Source of the DNA: Diaporthe sp. PMI_573
Taxonomy: Eukaryota; Ascomycota; Sordariomycetes; Diaporthales; Diaporthaceae
NCBI GenBank assembly: GCA_021399435.1
Contig: JAJTUP010000021.1
Span: 620,001 to 684,000 of the forward strand
DNA length: 64,000 nt
Direction: 5' to 3'
Shown: positions 33,339 through 45,594 of the stretch, in pieces
Position numbering within the stretch: position 1 is the first letter of the stretch
Layout: each line of letters opens with the position of its first letter
Notes under the pieces: model-generated
What the model saw: only the letters and a program-made list of their open reading frames with translations
Told to the model about the DNA's origin: nothing
Databases searched by the model: none
Position numbers and translations under genes: made by a program

Positions 33339-34550
33339 ACTCATCCCCAGCGCAGCACACAAGCGATCGCACAGCACAGCACCCGCCCCAGCGCCAGCGC
33401 CAGCATCACACCGCATCTGCTCCGGCTCTTTTTCCCATCTTGCATCATCTCGATCCTCGACGCATGACGGCCCGCCTGCTCCAGACTGCGCTGGCACCCG
33501 ACTCTAGAGCTTCAGCCTCCCAAGCACCTCCCCCCTTCCGTCCCCCCCCGTCCACACGAGCCTTACCCCCCCTGCCCACGCGTGCTGCTGCCGCGGCACC
33601 CCTAGATTAGGTTCATTGCCTTTCAGTGTGGCATTGATCCACCGGGGCCCCCAACTTGAGACCTTCTCTACGTCGCGTCGTCGACTGTCATCTAGGTTGT
33701 CTTTGCCTTTTGGCTAGGCCGTGTACTTTTGTGAGACCCTATTCACTCCCCCGGGTACCTACCCACCAGCACTTTCCAACCTATCAGCCTGCCTATCAGC
33801 CCACCGGCCCATCGGCCCATCTCTCTCTCTGTCGCTCACACACACTCACACGCACATACTTGGTACAGCGGCCCCTGAGCCACGTCTCAGTCTGATCCTC
33901 GCCTCGGCTCCAGCTGGCTGCGTTGTTGGCGTGCGTGCCATTGCAGTCTACATCTAGTCACGGTCACCAGTCAACAAGCCAGAGACCACCGGTGTCACCG
34001 CACCTTTCGTGCCAAGTGCCATCCAATCGCCTTTGGCCGCCTATCACCCAAGACCCGGACCCAGAAGCCAGACCCAGAACCTGGGGCAGCGCCAGCAAGC
34101 GAGAAAGGGAACACCCCCCGAGACTCTTGTTCCAGCACGCTGGCTGCTTGTCTGCTTGTCACTTGTTTGAGATCCCGCCTCCACACACCCCCCCCCGGCC
34201 GTCCTGAATTGGCGTCCACAGCGAGCGAGCCACTGGGCACACACTTGCTCACGCCTTCACCATCGTCCCTCGGACCTGGGACAGGTACCTGGCCGTTCAT
34301 CGCGCCCTTCTGGCTGGTTTGTCAACGTCCCCCCCGGTTGCTCCAAGCCCGGTCCACCTTGGCTAGTGAAAGGGACAAATAGTCTCGCTCGTCACTTGAA
34401 CGTGTCTGTGGCTCAGCATTGGCTTGGTCTGCAACAGGACAAGGCCCTGCTCGCCGCTGTGCACATCGGTACATTTGTCCGTCGCGCCTGTCAGATCGTC
34501 TGTCCCACGCGGGTCGGCACCGCTGTCAATCAAAATCTGCTGTCAAAGAC

Positions 34551-34610
34551 TGATTGATTGATTGATTGATTGATTGACGGACTGACTGATTGACTGACAC
34601 TGACTGATGG
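34551..34610 (+). repeat. (TGAT)n/(TGAC)n microsatellite
   Basis: Six to seven TGAT units followed by mixed TGAC/TGAT units, about 170 bp upstream of the SSXT-like ATG, probably in its 5' leader. A similar (GACT)n run precedes the TBC gene at 39094. Confidence 0.85.
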
Positions 34611-34776
34611 TCGTACCCCTACCCACACACACACCAAGGTACCCCCCACACACAATATCAATCGCCCGCAGGGACACGTACGTACGTACCTGAGGCGAGC
34701 CGCACTTCCTAATCGGGCTGATTGCCTTTGTTTGCTCGTCCCCGGGCCGCTACTGTCTCCCTTTGGGCCTTGAGCC

Positions 34777-36434
34777 ATGTACTCGGCTCCTTATGGCTAC
34801 GGCAACGCTGCAGGACAAGCTTTCAATGGCGCCCCACCAGGTCAGAGCCCTCAGATGCAGCCCGGTCCTGGTCAGAACCAGCCTCAGCAGCAGATGATGT
34901 ATAACCAACAATTCTCCATGGGGCCCTCTGTTCCTGGTGGATATGCCGGTGCTCAGAACCCTGGCGCCATGATGCCCGGTGGTGGTGGTGGCCCTGCAGG
35001 AATGATGCAGAACACCGCCATGCCACAGATGCCCGCTAACGGTCAGAGTGAGTTTATCCGTTCTCTCTCGTCTGGACCACCCGTGTCACACGCTCTGACC
35101 GGCCAACCTCCTTCCTACTTTGCCTGCGGTCACCTATTCCTCCTTTGTCCTACCTCCAGCCCCGTTCCTTCCCCCATGAGCTACCGTTTCCCAGCCGCCG
35201 CCGCCGCCACTACCGGCATGGCCGACCACTTACCTCGTCCTCGCGCCGAGAAGGAATTTGGAATCCTGTCTCACACGCACGCGAAGGCCAATGATTGACA
35301 GGACAAGCCATGACTGACGAGGGTGCAGTGAACTTCCACACGCCTTACACAAGCTCGCCATATGGAGCTGGCGTCCCGTCGACCTCAGGTCCACAAGGCC
35401 AGTTCAATCCCAACTACATGATCCCCGGGCCCATGGGCGGCTATCCCATGAACAGCCAGCAGCAATTGATACAACGGATGCAGCAGCCGCAGCAGGGCCC
35501 TGGGGGCATGGGCACTCCAACACCACCACGCCAGTTTCCCAGCTCACAAGGGACGCCGAATCCGACGGTACCTACCCAGCAAGGCCATTTTGGCACACCT
35601 TCGAACTCCCAGGCTGCGGCTCAAAGCCAGACACCGACGCAGGCACCGCCGTCAGCGAATAGCGTCACGACTCCCCAGACGCCGACCTTCCCGATGACAG
35701 GGCACGGAGCGGTCAATGGGAATGCAACTCCGTTAAGCCCCAGCTCGCAGGCAAAGGGGCAAGAAAGGATTTCGCTACTTCTGGAGATCAACCAGGAGCT
35801 CTTATTTGAAGCAATCAATTTAAGGCATAATTTAGAAGAGGTTAAACGGGAAGCAGGGGGGTTTACGGGGCCCGAGCAGCAGAAGGAGACGAAGGAAGAG
35901 GAGGAAGCGTTCGCGCATGACTGGGCTCAGTATGTGGTCCCATGAAGCCCTCTCACTGTTGTTTATCAAGCGGCTAACCGTCATGACAGGGTATGTAGGA
36001 GGTTGCAGGCTAACCTCGCCTACTTGGCCTCGCTCGCGGACCGGAAGCAAACCACACAACCGGCCCCAGCTATCCTGACGCCGCCCACTCTGACGATGAG
36101 GCTCAGGCTCAGGCCGATGCCAGCAACACCGGATGCCGAGAAGGTCGACGGTTCGGGGGACCGTGAGGACAGGGAGAAACTCATGACGGAACAGTACCAG
36201 AAACTGCAGTCTCTTTTCCCGGGCATCGACCCAAACAACCTGCCCGTATCCAGGCCCCAGCCGAAGCCCGGGGCAGCGAATCCGGCGATGGCTATGCAGA
36301 ATGCACAGCGGATGGGGAGCCTCGGATCAATACCAATACCTATACCTCAGTCGCCGGCTTCGTCTGCGCACCACGGGACACCACAGATGGCAAATGCTGC
36401 GCCGCCGACAAACCAGGCTACAAACTCCGCTTAG
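34777..36434 (+). CDS. SSXT/SS18-like protein, putative chromatin-remodelling cofactor
   Basis: Exons 34777-35047, 35329-35929 and 35990-36434 give about 438 aa. Residues 1-260 are low-complexity, rich in Gln, Pro, Gly, Met and Asn. The conserved part is LLLEINQELLFEAINLRHNLEE, then an acidic spacer, HDWAQ and VCRRLQANLAYLASLADR. This matches the SS18 N-terminal homology pattern, in which a helix ends QxxLHxNLVYLATIAD. In animals that domain binds BRM/BRG1 of SWI/SNF; a similar role here is an inference. The C-terminal 100 residues are Pro/Gln-rich. The first intron has two in-phase acceptors (35302/35303 and 35328/35329). The second is preferred because a CTGAC branch site lies a suitable distance before it. 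Confidence 0.7.
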
Positions 36435-38264
36435 GGGTCAGGGTGAAAATGAGGATAGGCCAAAATTCGTTCGAGCAAAGTAGATACCCGTGTGAGGCGT
36501 ACTGGGCGTCCTGGGCGTCCCGGCGTCGAATGATGTTGGGAGTGGGTGCTCTCTGGGCTGGGCGGGTAAATGGTTGGTGGCTCTACAATGGTTGTTGAGT
36601 GTCCGGGACCGGCGTGCTTAACTGCTGTGCCGTGGATGTATCCGCCTTGGATGGAATCATGTACCAGAAAGACGAAGCACCCAACAGGTGGGAAATGGGA
36701 GATCGGGCTGTAGATACGATGGATGATAATTTAATGGAAACAGACAACACCCATAAGGACCGTATTGAACAGCAAGCCACGTGGGGCGTGTCGGTGGTGT
36801 CGACCCTGTGGGATCGTAACCTCATGACTGCCTCAGGGTTTCGTGCACAGGAACTGGATTCCCCACGAGTAAGATTGGGTTCGAAGGGCACGGACCGGGA
36901 TGAGCCGGGTTGGTCTACGGTGCAGAGTTCGGTTCGAAACACATTTCTGAAGTGAGAGGTGAAGCTCGAGAGGTGGTGATGGAGGGCTCGGCTGGCCACC
37001 GGTTGGCCGGCTGGTCGTTTGGATGATTGCTTGGACGTAGAAGGGCGACTCGTCTCGGCCGGGCTGGCTGGGTGTGTGACAGGTCCCCTGTGTAGGTCCC
37101 CTGAGATGAGGCCTTGGGCGCCGTGGGCTGTTTCGGTGCGTGCACGCAGGGTATATTCCGATGGCGATGATGGTGAAAAGTATTGTGCATCAAATCGCGC
37201 GGGCGCAGGTGCTGCCCCATCCATGGGACAAGACTGGCTGGCTGGCAGGCCGTACTGTGCAGGCTGGAGTGGCAGAGTGGGTTGTCCCCGAAGATGATCA
37301 TCGTTGGGGTATCTGGTGTGCTGCGATGCAGGGACAGGGATTCTCCTCCGCACTGGGACAAACAACTGCGGGCGGGACTTTGCCCACACACTGACTTGTA
37401 TGTACCACAGTACAAAGTAGACTCCCGCGGTCGAGAGCTATTCTTGGGAGTGTTGCAATGGGCATCTCGTCGAGATCTGCCAGCGAGCGAGATAAGTTTT
37501 GGAGCGGTACGATGGGATGATCTCGGAATGTTGGACCACGCTCTATCCATTCCGCCCAGAAGGGTCAGCAGATTGGGAATGACAGGCCCTCCGGAGATAC
37601 CTAAGAGGCGCAACCGTCACGTCCATCTCTCTTGTTTTTGGGGCCCCACCGGTGAAATCGTCTGGACGCGCCCGACGTCTGGTTTTAGTGGAGCCAGCCG
37701 TTTCCGCGGGCAGTCCCATGTGCCATGGCACTCCGTACTTACTGTAGCAAAACGTCCAGCAGATACAGTTACCAACATATAGAAAGGCTCGTGGGATAAG
37801 CCCCTGCGGACGGCGTGAAGTAAAGGCCTGGCTGGAGGGGAAACACTTGTGTATGCCAAGATGAAAGGTGATGCGGCAAGGGGTGGTGACATCGCAGCAA
37901 GAAGACGAGCCCACAGCCAAAGAAACCACGGCTGCGAGACTCTGGCCTGGGCCTGAAGCAAGCAACTCGGGTGTCCAACGCCAATGGCGGCCCGTTTCAG
38001 GGGTGGAATAGGTTTGTTGTGTGTGGTACACAATAAGTGTGTCCCCGGCAGCCCTGCCGTGCATTAGTTTGCAGATCGGCTTGCCGGTACTCGTCCCTAC
38101 GATTGGCGTTGGTTCCAATTCTAGAGTTGCAGTGCGTCCGTCTGGCTGCAGCAAAGCTTGGGGGAAAGGGGGCCACACGCATTGACTCGGATGCTCGCAT
38201 CTGGGCACTGCTTACCACAGTACCTAGGTATACACCGCTCGCCCTAGGGAGGGGCGTACCGTAC

Positions 38265-38298
38265 GGCCACCACCACGGCCACCACCACGGCCACCACG
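38265..38298 (+). repeat. 12 bp tandem repeat GGCCACCACCAC
   Basis: Nearly three copies in tandem. Read in one frame it gives a His-rich artefact (GHHHGHHH), which should not be taken as a protein. Confidence 0.8.
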
Positions 38299-39093
38299 AG
38301 TCCACGACACAGGAACCGGTCGACGTCTGTTGTTTTGTTTCCACTCAAACCACCAAATCTTCTTCGTCCTTCGCTTGGATTGAGGCTCTGTCGTATCCAC
38401 TCTCTCTACGACTGTTGCCCGAGGATTGTTTTTTCTCTCTGTTTTTCCCTCTTTCGACTCTTGTCCCCCGAGACTCTCCTCAATTGTTGACATCGTCCCT
38501 GCCCCTGCTTCTTTCTTCTTGCACTAGGCGCGTCGTGACTCTCGCCGTGTTTCAACTCCCTTTTTGTTGCCCGGCACCGACAACAAAGGACGACTGCTGC
38601 TGCTGCTGCCGCCGCCGCCGCCGCCGTGGCTGCTACACTCCTTTGCACCTCGGACTGCAGTGGCCAGCGAGACAATTCTCAAAGACTGGCCCCGAGTACT
38701 GTAGACTACATACTGAGCACATCCACTGAGTGGCGCGTCTCCCACCAGCGCCGGCCCTTGACGTCGATCCATTCTTGCACGACTCTCCTCCTCCCGCGCC
38801 CTTGCCAGAGCGGAGCTTTTGTGGGCGAGCCCCTGGCATCACCCCTCGACTCGCTTGCACCAGTCCCTGCACGACGCTGGAAAAACGAAGGCTCCCGTGG
38901 AGCCCACACCGACCTTATTACAGCCTGACGGGAGGACGCGCCTTTCTGGAGATAATATCCATTGATCATCCCTGCGGCTCACTGCCAGCACACAACACAT
39001 ACACACAAACACCTCCCCTCAGATGCATTGACAGCTGCATCGATCCCTTCCGAAGCTCCAGACACGAATCGATCGAACCCCTGGTGCCCAGCC

Positions 39094-39118
39094 GACTGAC
39101 TGACTGACTGACTGACTG
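39094..39118 (+). repeat. (GACT)n microsatellite
   Basis: Six GACT units about 115 bp upstream of the TBC gene ATG, likely in its 5' leader. Confidence 0.85.
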
Positions 39119-39231
39119 CCTGCCCGACTGCCTGTCCTCCCGCCGGCATCCTGCGCGCCTCCCTTCGTTGCTGCGGCCCCGGGGGCACGTCACTCAGGCT
39201 ACAACCCGCATTCCAGTCACATCCCGGCCCC

Positions 39232-42200
39232 ATGGACCTCGACAACCATGGGTCGTCGAGCTCGAACTCGACACCTCGACAGAGAAGCAGCTCTCAGCCC
39301 TCCGAGGCCCCCGTGAAGCGGAGCGACGAGCACGACTCCCTCGTCACCGTCCGACTGTCCGAGCCGCCGAAGCAGCTGACACTCAACACCAACGTGGATA
39401 CCAATGGCACGATTCAGAACCGGAGAAGCCTCTTTTCAGCCAACCTGAGCGCCAGCCCAATCAGCCCTAGCCCTCTGAGCGCGTCTTCTGAGACAAAACT
39501 GGACGATGAGATTATGAGCCCTGTCACGACCACATATGGTTCAAAAGTAAATTTACAACAAGAGTTGGACGCACTCCAGGACAACGAGGACGACAGCAAG
39601 ACGATAAGCGGTCTCGAAGCCGCCAACGAGTCCGACGACGACGACGACGACGACGAGGAGGTAAACTGGGAGCAGCTGCAGAAGACAGAGGACGCCGTGG
39701 TCAAGGACACCGTTTCTGAAGACGTACGTTTCATCCCGGTCTCGGGCCTACACAATGGCCTACCCAATGGGCCCCCCTCCTAGGACCCCCCTCTGTTTCT
39801 GGCCTCGTCTGCCTGCTGACCAAAAGCTCTTAACTACAGTCCACCGCCATGTTGCTCGCCCGACTGGAGCAGGCAAATGACGAGCTGGCCACGAACCCGA
39901 AAAGTATCAAGGCCAAGAGCCCGCTCGACAGGGTTCAGCAATCTGCCCGCAAGCCTCGACCGCCTTCAATGGCACAGTTACGAGAGATGGTGCAGGGGCC
40001 GCAACCGGCCCCTCTGCGGTACTCGATGTTGCCGCCGCCGCCGATGACAGACCTCGAGTTCTACGCCGCACTGGTCAAGGACTACCAACAGACGGCCGCC
40101 CGCCTGCCGACGCTACTGGCCAACAAGATCCGCAAGGGCATCCCGCCGCCGCTCCGTGGGGTCGTCTGGCAGAGCATGTCCGGGGCGAGGGACTCGACGC
40201 TCGAGGACGCTTTCGAGAGGTTCACCGGCGAGTCGAGCCCGTACGAAGGCCTGATCGGCAAGGACCTCGGGCGCAGCTTTCCCGGGGTGGACATGTTCCG
40301 CGACCCTGACGGCGACGGGCAGCGGATGCTGGGGCGGGTGCTCAAGTGCTACAGCCTGTATGACCAAAAGATCGGGTACTGTCAGGGGCTCGCCCTGTTG
40401 GTCGGGCCCCTCCTGATGCACATGACGGATAAGCAGGCGTTCTGTGTGCTGGTCAAGTGAGTGCCTATCGCCATCTTCCGATTTTTTTTGTTTTGGTTCT
40501 GTTTGGCTTGGCGAGATGAGATGATTTGGACACTGACGCCGATTCAGGTTGATGGAGAATTATGATCTGCGGTCGTCCTTCACGCCAGACCTGCATGGGC
40601 TGCACGTCAAGATTTACCAGTTCCGGGAGCTGCTCAAGCTGGATCTGCCCGCGCTGTCAGGCCACCTGGATGATTTGCAGGTCGATCCCGCCTACGTTTC
40701 ACAATGGTTCCTGTCCTTCTTTGCGGTGACATGCCCTCTGCCGATGCTGTTTCGCATCTACGATGTCATTTTTGCCGAGGGCGCAATCGAGACGATCATG
40801 CGGGTGGCCCTGTCGCTAATGCGCAAGAATCAGGGGCGCATCCTTGCCTGTACCGAAATGGAGGATGTGCTGCAGCTCCTCCTCTCCCGTGGCCTGTGGG
40901 ATTGCTACCACTACAACGCTGACGAGTTTGTGCATGACTTTGTCAGTCTATCCAACGTTGTGACCAGAGAACGACTCGCGGCGCTAGAGCAGGGGTACAG
41001 GGAGAGCCAGTTAACCACCCCACCCGCCAGCACTGGCGCCAATGCAGCACGGGCGTCGGCCGTGTCCACCGCTGCATCCCGCTTCCTGGGCCGCCTCTGG
41101 GCCAACTCGACCACCTCTCTCAAAGCATCGCCCAACACAGCATCCAACCTCAGCCCAGGAGCAGCATCGCGACCAATGAGCATGCTGCGGCGAACCGCAT
41201 CCAAACAGAGCCTGGCTTCCACGTTGAACTCGATGGAAGCCGGCTCATCAACATCCACCTCGTCCGCCTCCAGTGTACTTACCGACGCCACCACCATTTC
41301 CAGGGACTCTGCCGCCGACGACAGCGCCAACCCCGGCAAGCTGGCCGTCCAGGGCAACAACTCCGACAGCAAGAACCTCCACACCCAGATCGAAGAGCTC
41401 CTCGTCGCCCTGAGCGATCTCCAGCGACAGCATGCACAACTCGCCGACCAATTGCAAAAGGAGAGGGAGGAGAGGGAGGAGGACCGCGCCGCCGTTCGCA
41501 CTTTGCTCACCGGGCTCAGGAAGAAGGGAAGCAACGAGACCCTGACGACTGCACACAGCGCCGACAGCGAAGAGACTATCACACCAGCGCAGGGCGCCGA
41601 GCACAGCAGCGTCGAGAAACTCACGCCCGAGGGGCTTTCGGAGCTTCTGGACAGCCTCGAGGACAGGTTCGGCAGCGATGCCAACAAGAGGCGGTCATCT
41701 ATAACGCAGACAAAGATCCAGATGCGGGATGATGTCGCGAGAGCCAAAGAACATTTGCGCATCGAACAGACCAGGACTCAGGATGCAAACAGGCGGGTCC
41801 TGGACCTCGAGGAAGAGATCAAAACCATCAGGGAGCAGCTTCGGGAAAGCCATGCCCACGTGCGCAACTTGCATAACGACAAGCAGCGTCTGGAGAAGCA
41901 GGTTCATGGCATGCGCGTGCGCGCCTCTGACTCGACCAACGACGGTGGAAGTGGCTGGTTATCTAGGAACCCCAGTACCAAGTCCACTGCCTCTGGCCTG
42001 CGGGAATTCAAGCTCAACCGCAGCAAGTCGACTCCTTCGCACATCACGGTCAACAAGCGCACGTCATCGCTCCTGATGATTGATCCGAAGGAGACCATGC
42101 CGCCGCCGCCAACGTCAGCACCCAATTCGGCGCCAGCGGCGCCGCCACAGCAGCCAACCCCATCCGACGAGACCGAAGCATTATTATTTGAGCTGGTCGA

Positions 42201-42489
42201 AGCCAAGACGGCACAGGCCATCGCGAGGCAGGAGGCAGATGAGGCGAAGCAGAAACTCGAGCAGCTGCGGAAGCAGATGGGACTCGCAGCTGGGGACCAG
42301 CCGGCGGCAGCCCAACCGGCTGCGTCCGTTATGGGCATGTTCAGGAATTTCTCCTCACCAGCCGCCGAGCCGACCCCTGCGGCATCCAAGCCTGCTGCAC
42401 CGATGGCGGCCTCACCTGCACCTGCACCGGCAGCAGCGCCGGCACCTGCCTCGGGCGGTGGTGGGTTCTGGGGATGGGGGAGGAAATAA
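39232..42489 (+). CDS. GYP5: TBC-domain Rab GTPase-activating protein, Gyp5-like
   Basis: Exons 39232-39723, 39840-40456 and 40548-42489 give 1016 aa. The N-terminal 200 residues are disordered with an acidic cluster (DDDDDDDEE). The TBC domain (about 265-480) has IRKGIPPPLRGVVW, the arginine finger in IGKDLGRSF (D306, R309), the glutamine finger in IGYCQGL (Q346), and the VSQWFLSFFAVTCPLPMLFRIYDVIFAEG block. Long coiled-coil segments follow (about 560-620 and 690-770) and a Pro/Ala-rich tail ending in GGGGFWGWGRK. Domain order matches yeast Gyp5/Gyl1, which act on Sec4/Ypt1 in ER-Golgi and polarised exocytosis. Both catalytic fingers are intact, as in Gyp5 rather than the degenerate Gyl1. 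Confidence 0.87.
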
Positions 42490-43250
42490 GCAGGCAAGAC
42501 GGCATGACACACCGCCAGGCTATGCTATACTTTGTCTTTTTTGAATCATCACTGGCTTGGATACCCTGGCGTGTCTTTGTTGCTTTTGCCAGCGAGAGAA
42601 CTTGCACACATATTCTTGAGAGGGGAAGGAGCATGTACATCCACATGAGGGCATCAGCATCGCTGTGGTGACTTGAGATGTGGCATTTTCTATTTTTTGT
42701 TTCAGCCGGGCAGAGACGGGTTTTCAGCATTCATTCAAATACCCTGCCCATCCAATACTGACTGGATGGGGCAAGCTTGATGGGAGAGAGGCAGGTTGGG
42801 GGAAGGCATTCTTAGCAGGAGCTTTCGATTCTTGGTTGAAAAAGCATTGCACAAAGGTGGAAGGCATTTACAAGAGAGAATAGATTGGGGTCGACGCATT
42901 TTGTTGCTGATCATCCACAGACATGGTGGGAGCAACTTCGGAGTTTTTATTATACACACACACACTTTATCATTGGGCTTACTGTAGAATGGATGGAGGA
43001 CAAATACACATCTTTTTTTTTCTCCGTTCCACCCTACCTTGCGCTCTTTCTTGCCATGATACTTTCGTATAGCGACTGCGCCTCTGCCTGTACTGGGAAT
43101 GTTATCACACTTGGGACTTATCTCTGCGTCCTGTGACGTTGTCAAGCAAATCACACACATTATTACAGTACGACGGCCACATTCGAAAACTGTGAAAACG
43201 GCACTACGGAGTCCCCGGAGCTTGTTCTGTCTAATTGCCCCATGGGAAAT

Positions 43251-43375
43251 CATTACACAAGAGGTTTTCCCACAGGAGGTCTTCACAGGGGAGGTTATTC
43301 CCATAGGAGGTTATCCCATGGGGGGCTGTTCTACAAGGAGGTATCCCATAGGAGGTTTATCCTGTGGGAGGTTGG
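43251..43375 (+). repeat. Degenerate 15-17 bp minisatellite (about eight units)
   Basis: Successive units follow a loose pattern of [AT]TYCCAYRGGAGGTT: ATTACACAAGAGGTT, TTCCCACAGGAGGTC, TTCACAGGGGAGGTT, ATTCCCATAGGAGGTT, ATCCCATGGGGGGCTG, TTCTACAAGGAGGT, ATCCCATAGGAGGTTT, ATCCTGTGGGAGGTTGG. The GGAGGT core is the best kept part. It is intergenic. Confidence 0.75.
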
Positions 43376-44162
43376 GTAATGAGCACTGCCCAGGTAGTCC
43401 ATACATGCTGTGGCCGCGTAGCGGACACCCGAGCAAAGCTCGTTATTCACTATGAAGACAACACGCGCCCCTTGCCGGCAAAATATTGCCCGTTATAGCT
43501 TGAGGTCAGAGGCAACGCAGACATACGGCCTGTTTTTTTTTTGGTTTTTTTCTTCTTTAGCTGTCCAGTTGGATTTGACCGGCGGCCGCTCGGCGGTGGT
43601 GTGGCTGTGCGAGCCTCAAGTCTTGTTGAGATATTCATCTCCATGGAAATATTGGCAAGGCTACAGGCATCCACGATTTTGGCGAGGTCAAGAAAAACCG
43701 TCCGGCCTCCCTGTCTATAGTGCCCAGTCGAAGACCTCTTTACTCAATAGCTGACTTTGAGTGATGGGTGTGCAGATCTCGTGGTGAGTTGCGTGTTTCG
43801 TTTCCACGGTGCTTGTCCCAAGTCGTCGGTAAGATCGGCCCCGGGGACATTTGTCACGATGAAACCTGGCCTACCCAGTCCGCCGGGCGGCCTGCCGGGT
43901 GTGGCACAGATCGTTTTGGCAAGCGCAGAGTGAGAGGATTTGGAGCAGAACTGCTGTGTTGGACTGGATAGAAATCGCTGTACTGGGGAATTTGTCTCTA
44001 CACTTCTACATGTGGGCGGACTTTGCTCAAGCGAGATAAGTTGGTTAGTCAAAGGCAATTGAGAAGGAAAGGTGTCATATTGGAGAGGTATGTGCCTGGG
44101 TTATCCTTCCTTGTTGAGGTCTGAGTACCGAGTATCAGCGGCAGTGCCGCAGGGCGGCGCCC

Positions 44163-44192
44163 GTCGGGGCAGTCGGGGCAGTCGGGGCAGTC
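44163..44192 (+). repeat. 9 bp tandem repeat (GTCGGGGCA)x3
   Basis: Three perfect copies with no intervening bases, intergenic. Confidence 0.85.
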
Positions 44193-45110
44193 GCATGCTC
44201 CGTGACCGCGAGACGACGCTCCAGAGGACAGATTGTGCAGCAGCCAGGACTCAGAAGTACAATATGACTGACAGATGAGCTCATTGTGGTTGGACAGAAG
44301 GTGATGCCAGCCTGGCATGGGGAATTCCTTCCATCATCTTCCCTGTTTTGTTTATGTCTCAGACGGGCTGGACGTGGGCGTTCGTTCGTTGGGCGGGGCG
44401 GGGGGCTTTGGGGAGGCAGGGAGGCACTAACCAGCCTAGGTAGTCCTGAAAATCACATGCAATGCGAGGCAGCATGACGACAAAAGCAGCTGGTGGGTGT
44501 CACGCAAGATGATGACAAGCTGGGGGCGGCCGTATCTTTTCCTCCAGCCTCCTCGACCCCGAATCCCGTGCCCATCTCCAGTGCTGCTGATGGTTGAGCC
44601 GAGCTCTGGGAGGCGCCGACTCTCCTGGGGATGAACCAGACCTGCCCTGCCGGTGGTGGGACCGCGTTTGTTGTTTTCGTCTTGCCCCCCCCCTCGGGCG
44701 CACAGAGCAGTGAGGTCAACGGCGTCTCAAGGTCCACGGGTAAAAATAAAGGGCAGTGGGGTGAGCTAAGGGTACTGCACATGTGCGCTATGACACAATC
44801 GTGTGGCACCTAGGCAGAGAGAAGCTGGCGGAAAGCTGGCTGGTGGTGCTGATAAGGGAGGCCGCCCCCTTTTTGTTGCCCACTGTCAAAGTTTCAAAAT
44901 GCTGTCCTGCATGCGTGTGAGCAATTAGAAGCGGAGTCTGTGTCATGGGCTCAACCTGAGCAACACGACATTGACATACAAAGTATGTAAAGCATAACGA
45001 ACACACACATGTGAATGTATCCTCAGGACGACCTTGACAGGTGAGTGGGAACTGTAGCTCTAGCTCTGCTGGTGTGGAATGGGCCGTCGTCATGCCAGAT
45101 AGCTACTGTG

Positions 45111-45152
45111 TACCTACCCACCTAGGTAGGTAGGCAGGTACCTAGGTACCTC
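45111..45152. repeat. TAGG/CCTA palindromic repeat
   Basis: TACCTACCCACCTAGGTAGG is followed by TAGGCAGGTACCTAGGTACC; it can fold back on itself. Similar short stretches occur at 14766-14799 and near 54350-54380, always between genes. Confidence 0.6.
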
Positions 45153-45594
45153 GTTGCAGGAACATTTACACTGCACAAGCCACAATGTGCCCCACCCCGT
45201 ACCGTTGCCCGCCTGAGAAGGAGCTCGGTCCAGGCCCTGAAGGCCTGCCACCGCAACCAACTCAACCCCGTCCAATGTGCCGCCGCCGCTATTTTCTTGA
45301 CCTTGCTTGACCTGACGTGACCTTGACCTGGTCAACCTGCCGCCAACCCGACAACAAAACCACCTCTGCAAAACCAGCGACGACATCCTCACTCTTGCTC
45401 CTTCCACAGCAGCATCCCTCAATCCCTAACTCCATCAACCTGCATCTACAACTCCCACACTGCCTGGCAGAGAGCTCCATTCTGCTCCCGAACCGCTTTG
45501 TGAACCAGCCCAGCTACCCACCCAAGAGCACGTGCTCCCGTCGGCCAAGAACAAGGTCAAACCTCATCCGTTAGCTGCCATCACCACATCCGCC

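Larger units (their letters stand above)
32692..34776. other. Long pyrimidine-rich upstream region of the SSXT-like gene
   Basis: About 2.1 kb without a supportable gene. From about 33300 on, the plus strand is strongly C/T-rich with many CACA and CCCC runs, as in long fungal promoters or 5' leaders. It includes a CGAC tetranucleotide run (33318-33338) and a TGAT/TGAC microsatellite (34551-34610). Small open frames here are low-complexity. Confidence 0.5.
36435..39231. other. Long upstream region of the TBC RabGAP gene
   Basis: 2.8 kb without a supportable gene. Several long open frames (36583-37389 minus, 36915-37613 minus, 38037-38729 plus) have low-complexity or repeat-derived sequence and no motif. 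The last kilobase is pyrimidine-rich. Repeats are listed separately. Confidence 0.5.
42490..45594. other. 3.1 kb gene-poor region
   Basis: No recognisable coding region. It contains the imperfect minisatellite at 43251-43375, a short 9 bp repeat at 44163-44192, T runs near 43013 and 43531, and a TAGG/TACC palindrome-rich stretch at 45111-45152. The last 300 bp are C/T-rich and lead into the reticulon gene. Confidence 0.5.

Noticed and set aside
38037..38729. 230-codon open frame with GHHHGHHHGHH and poly-Cys/Arg runs
   Set aside because: The runs are translations of DNA tandem repeats and CTG/CCG runs; no coherent protein features.
43251..43375. CRISPR-like array
   Set aside because: Units are contiguous and degenerate with no unique spacers, in a eukaryotic genome. 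The TOP2 minisatellite at 49098 was rejected for the same reason.
43099..43455. 118-codon open frame across the 43.3 kb repeat (GG-Y-P-M-GG type repeats)
   Set aside because: Unit length varies between 14 and 17 bp, so the frame shifts between units. This argues against selection for coding.
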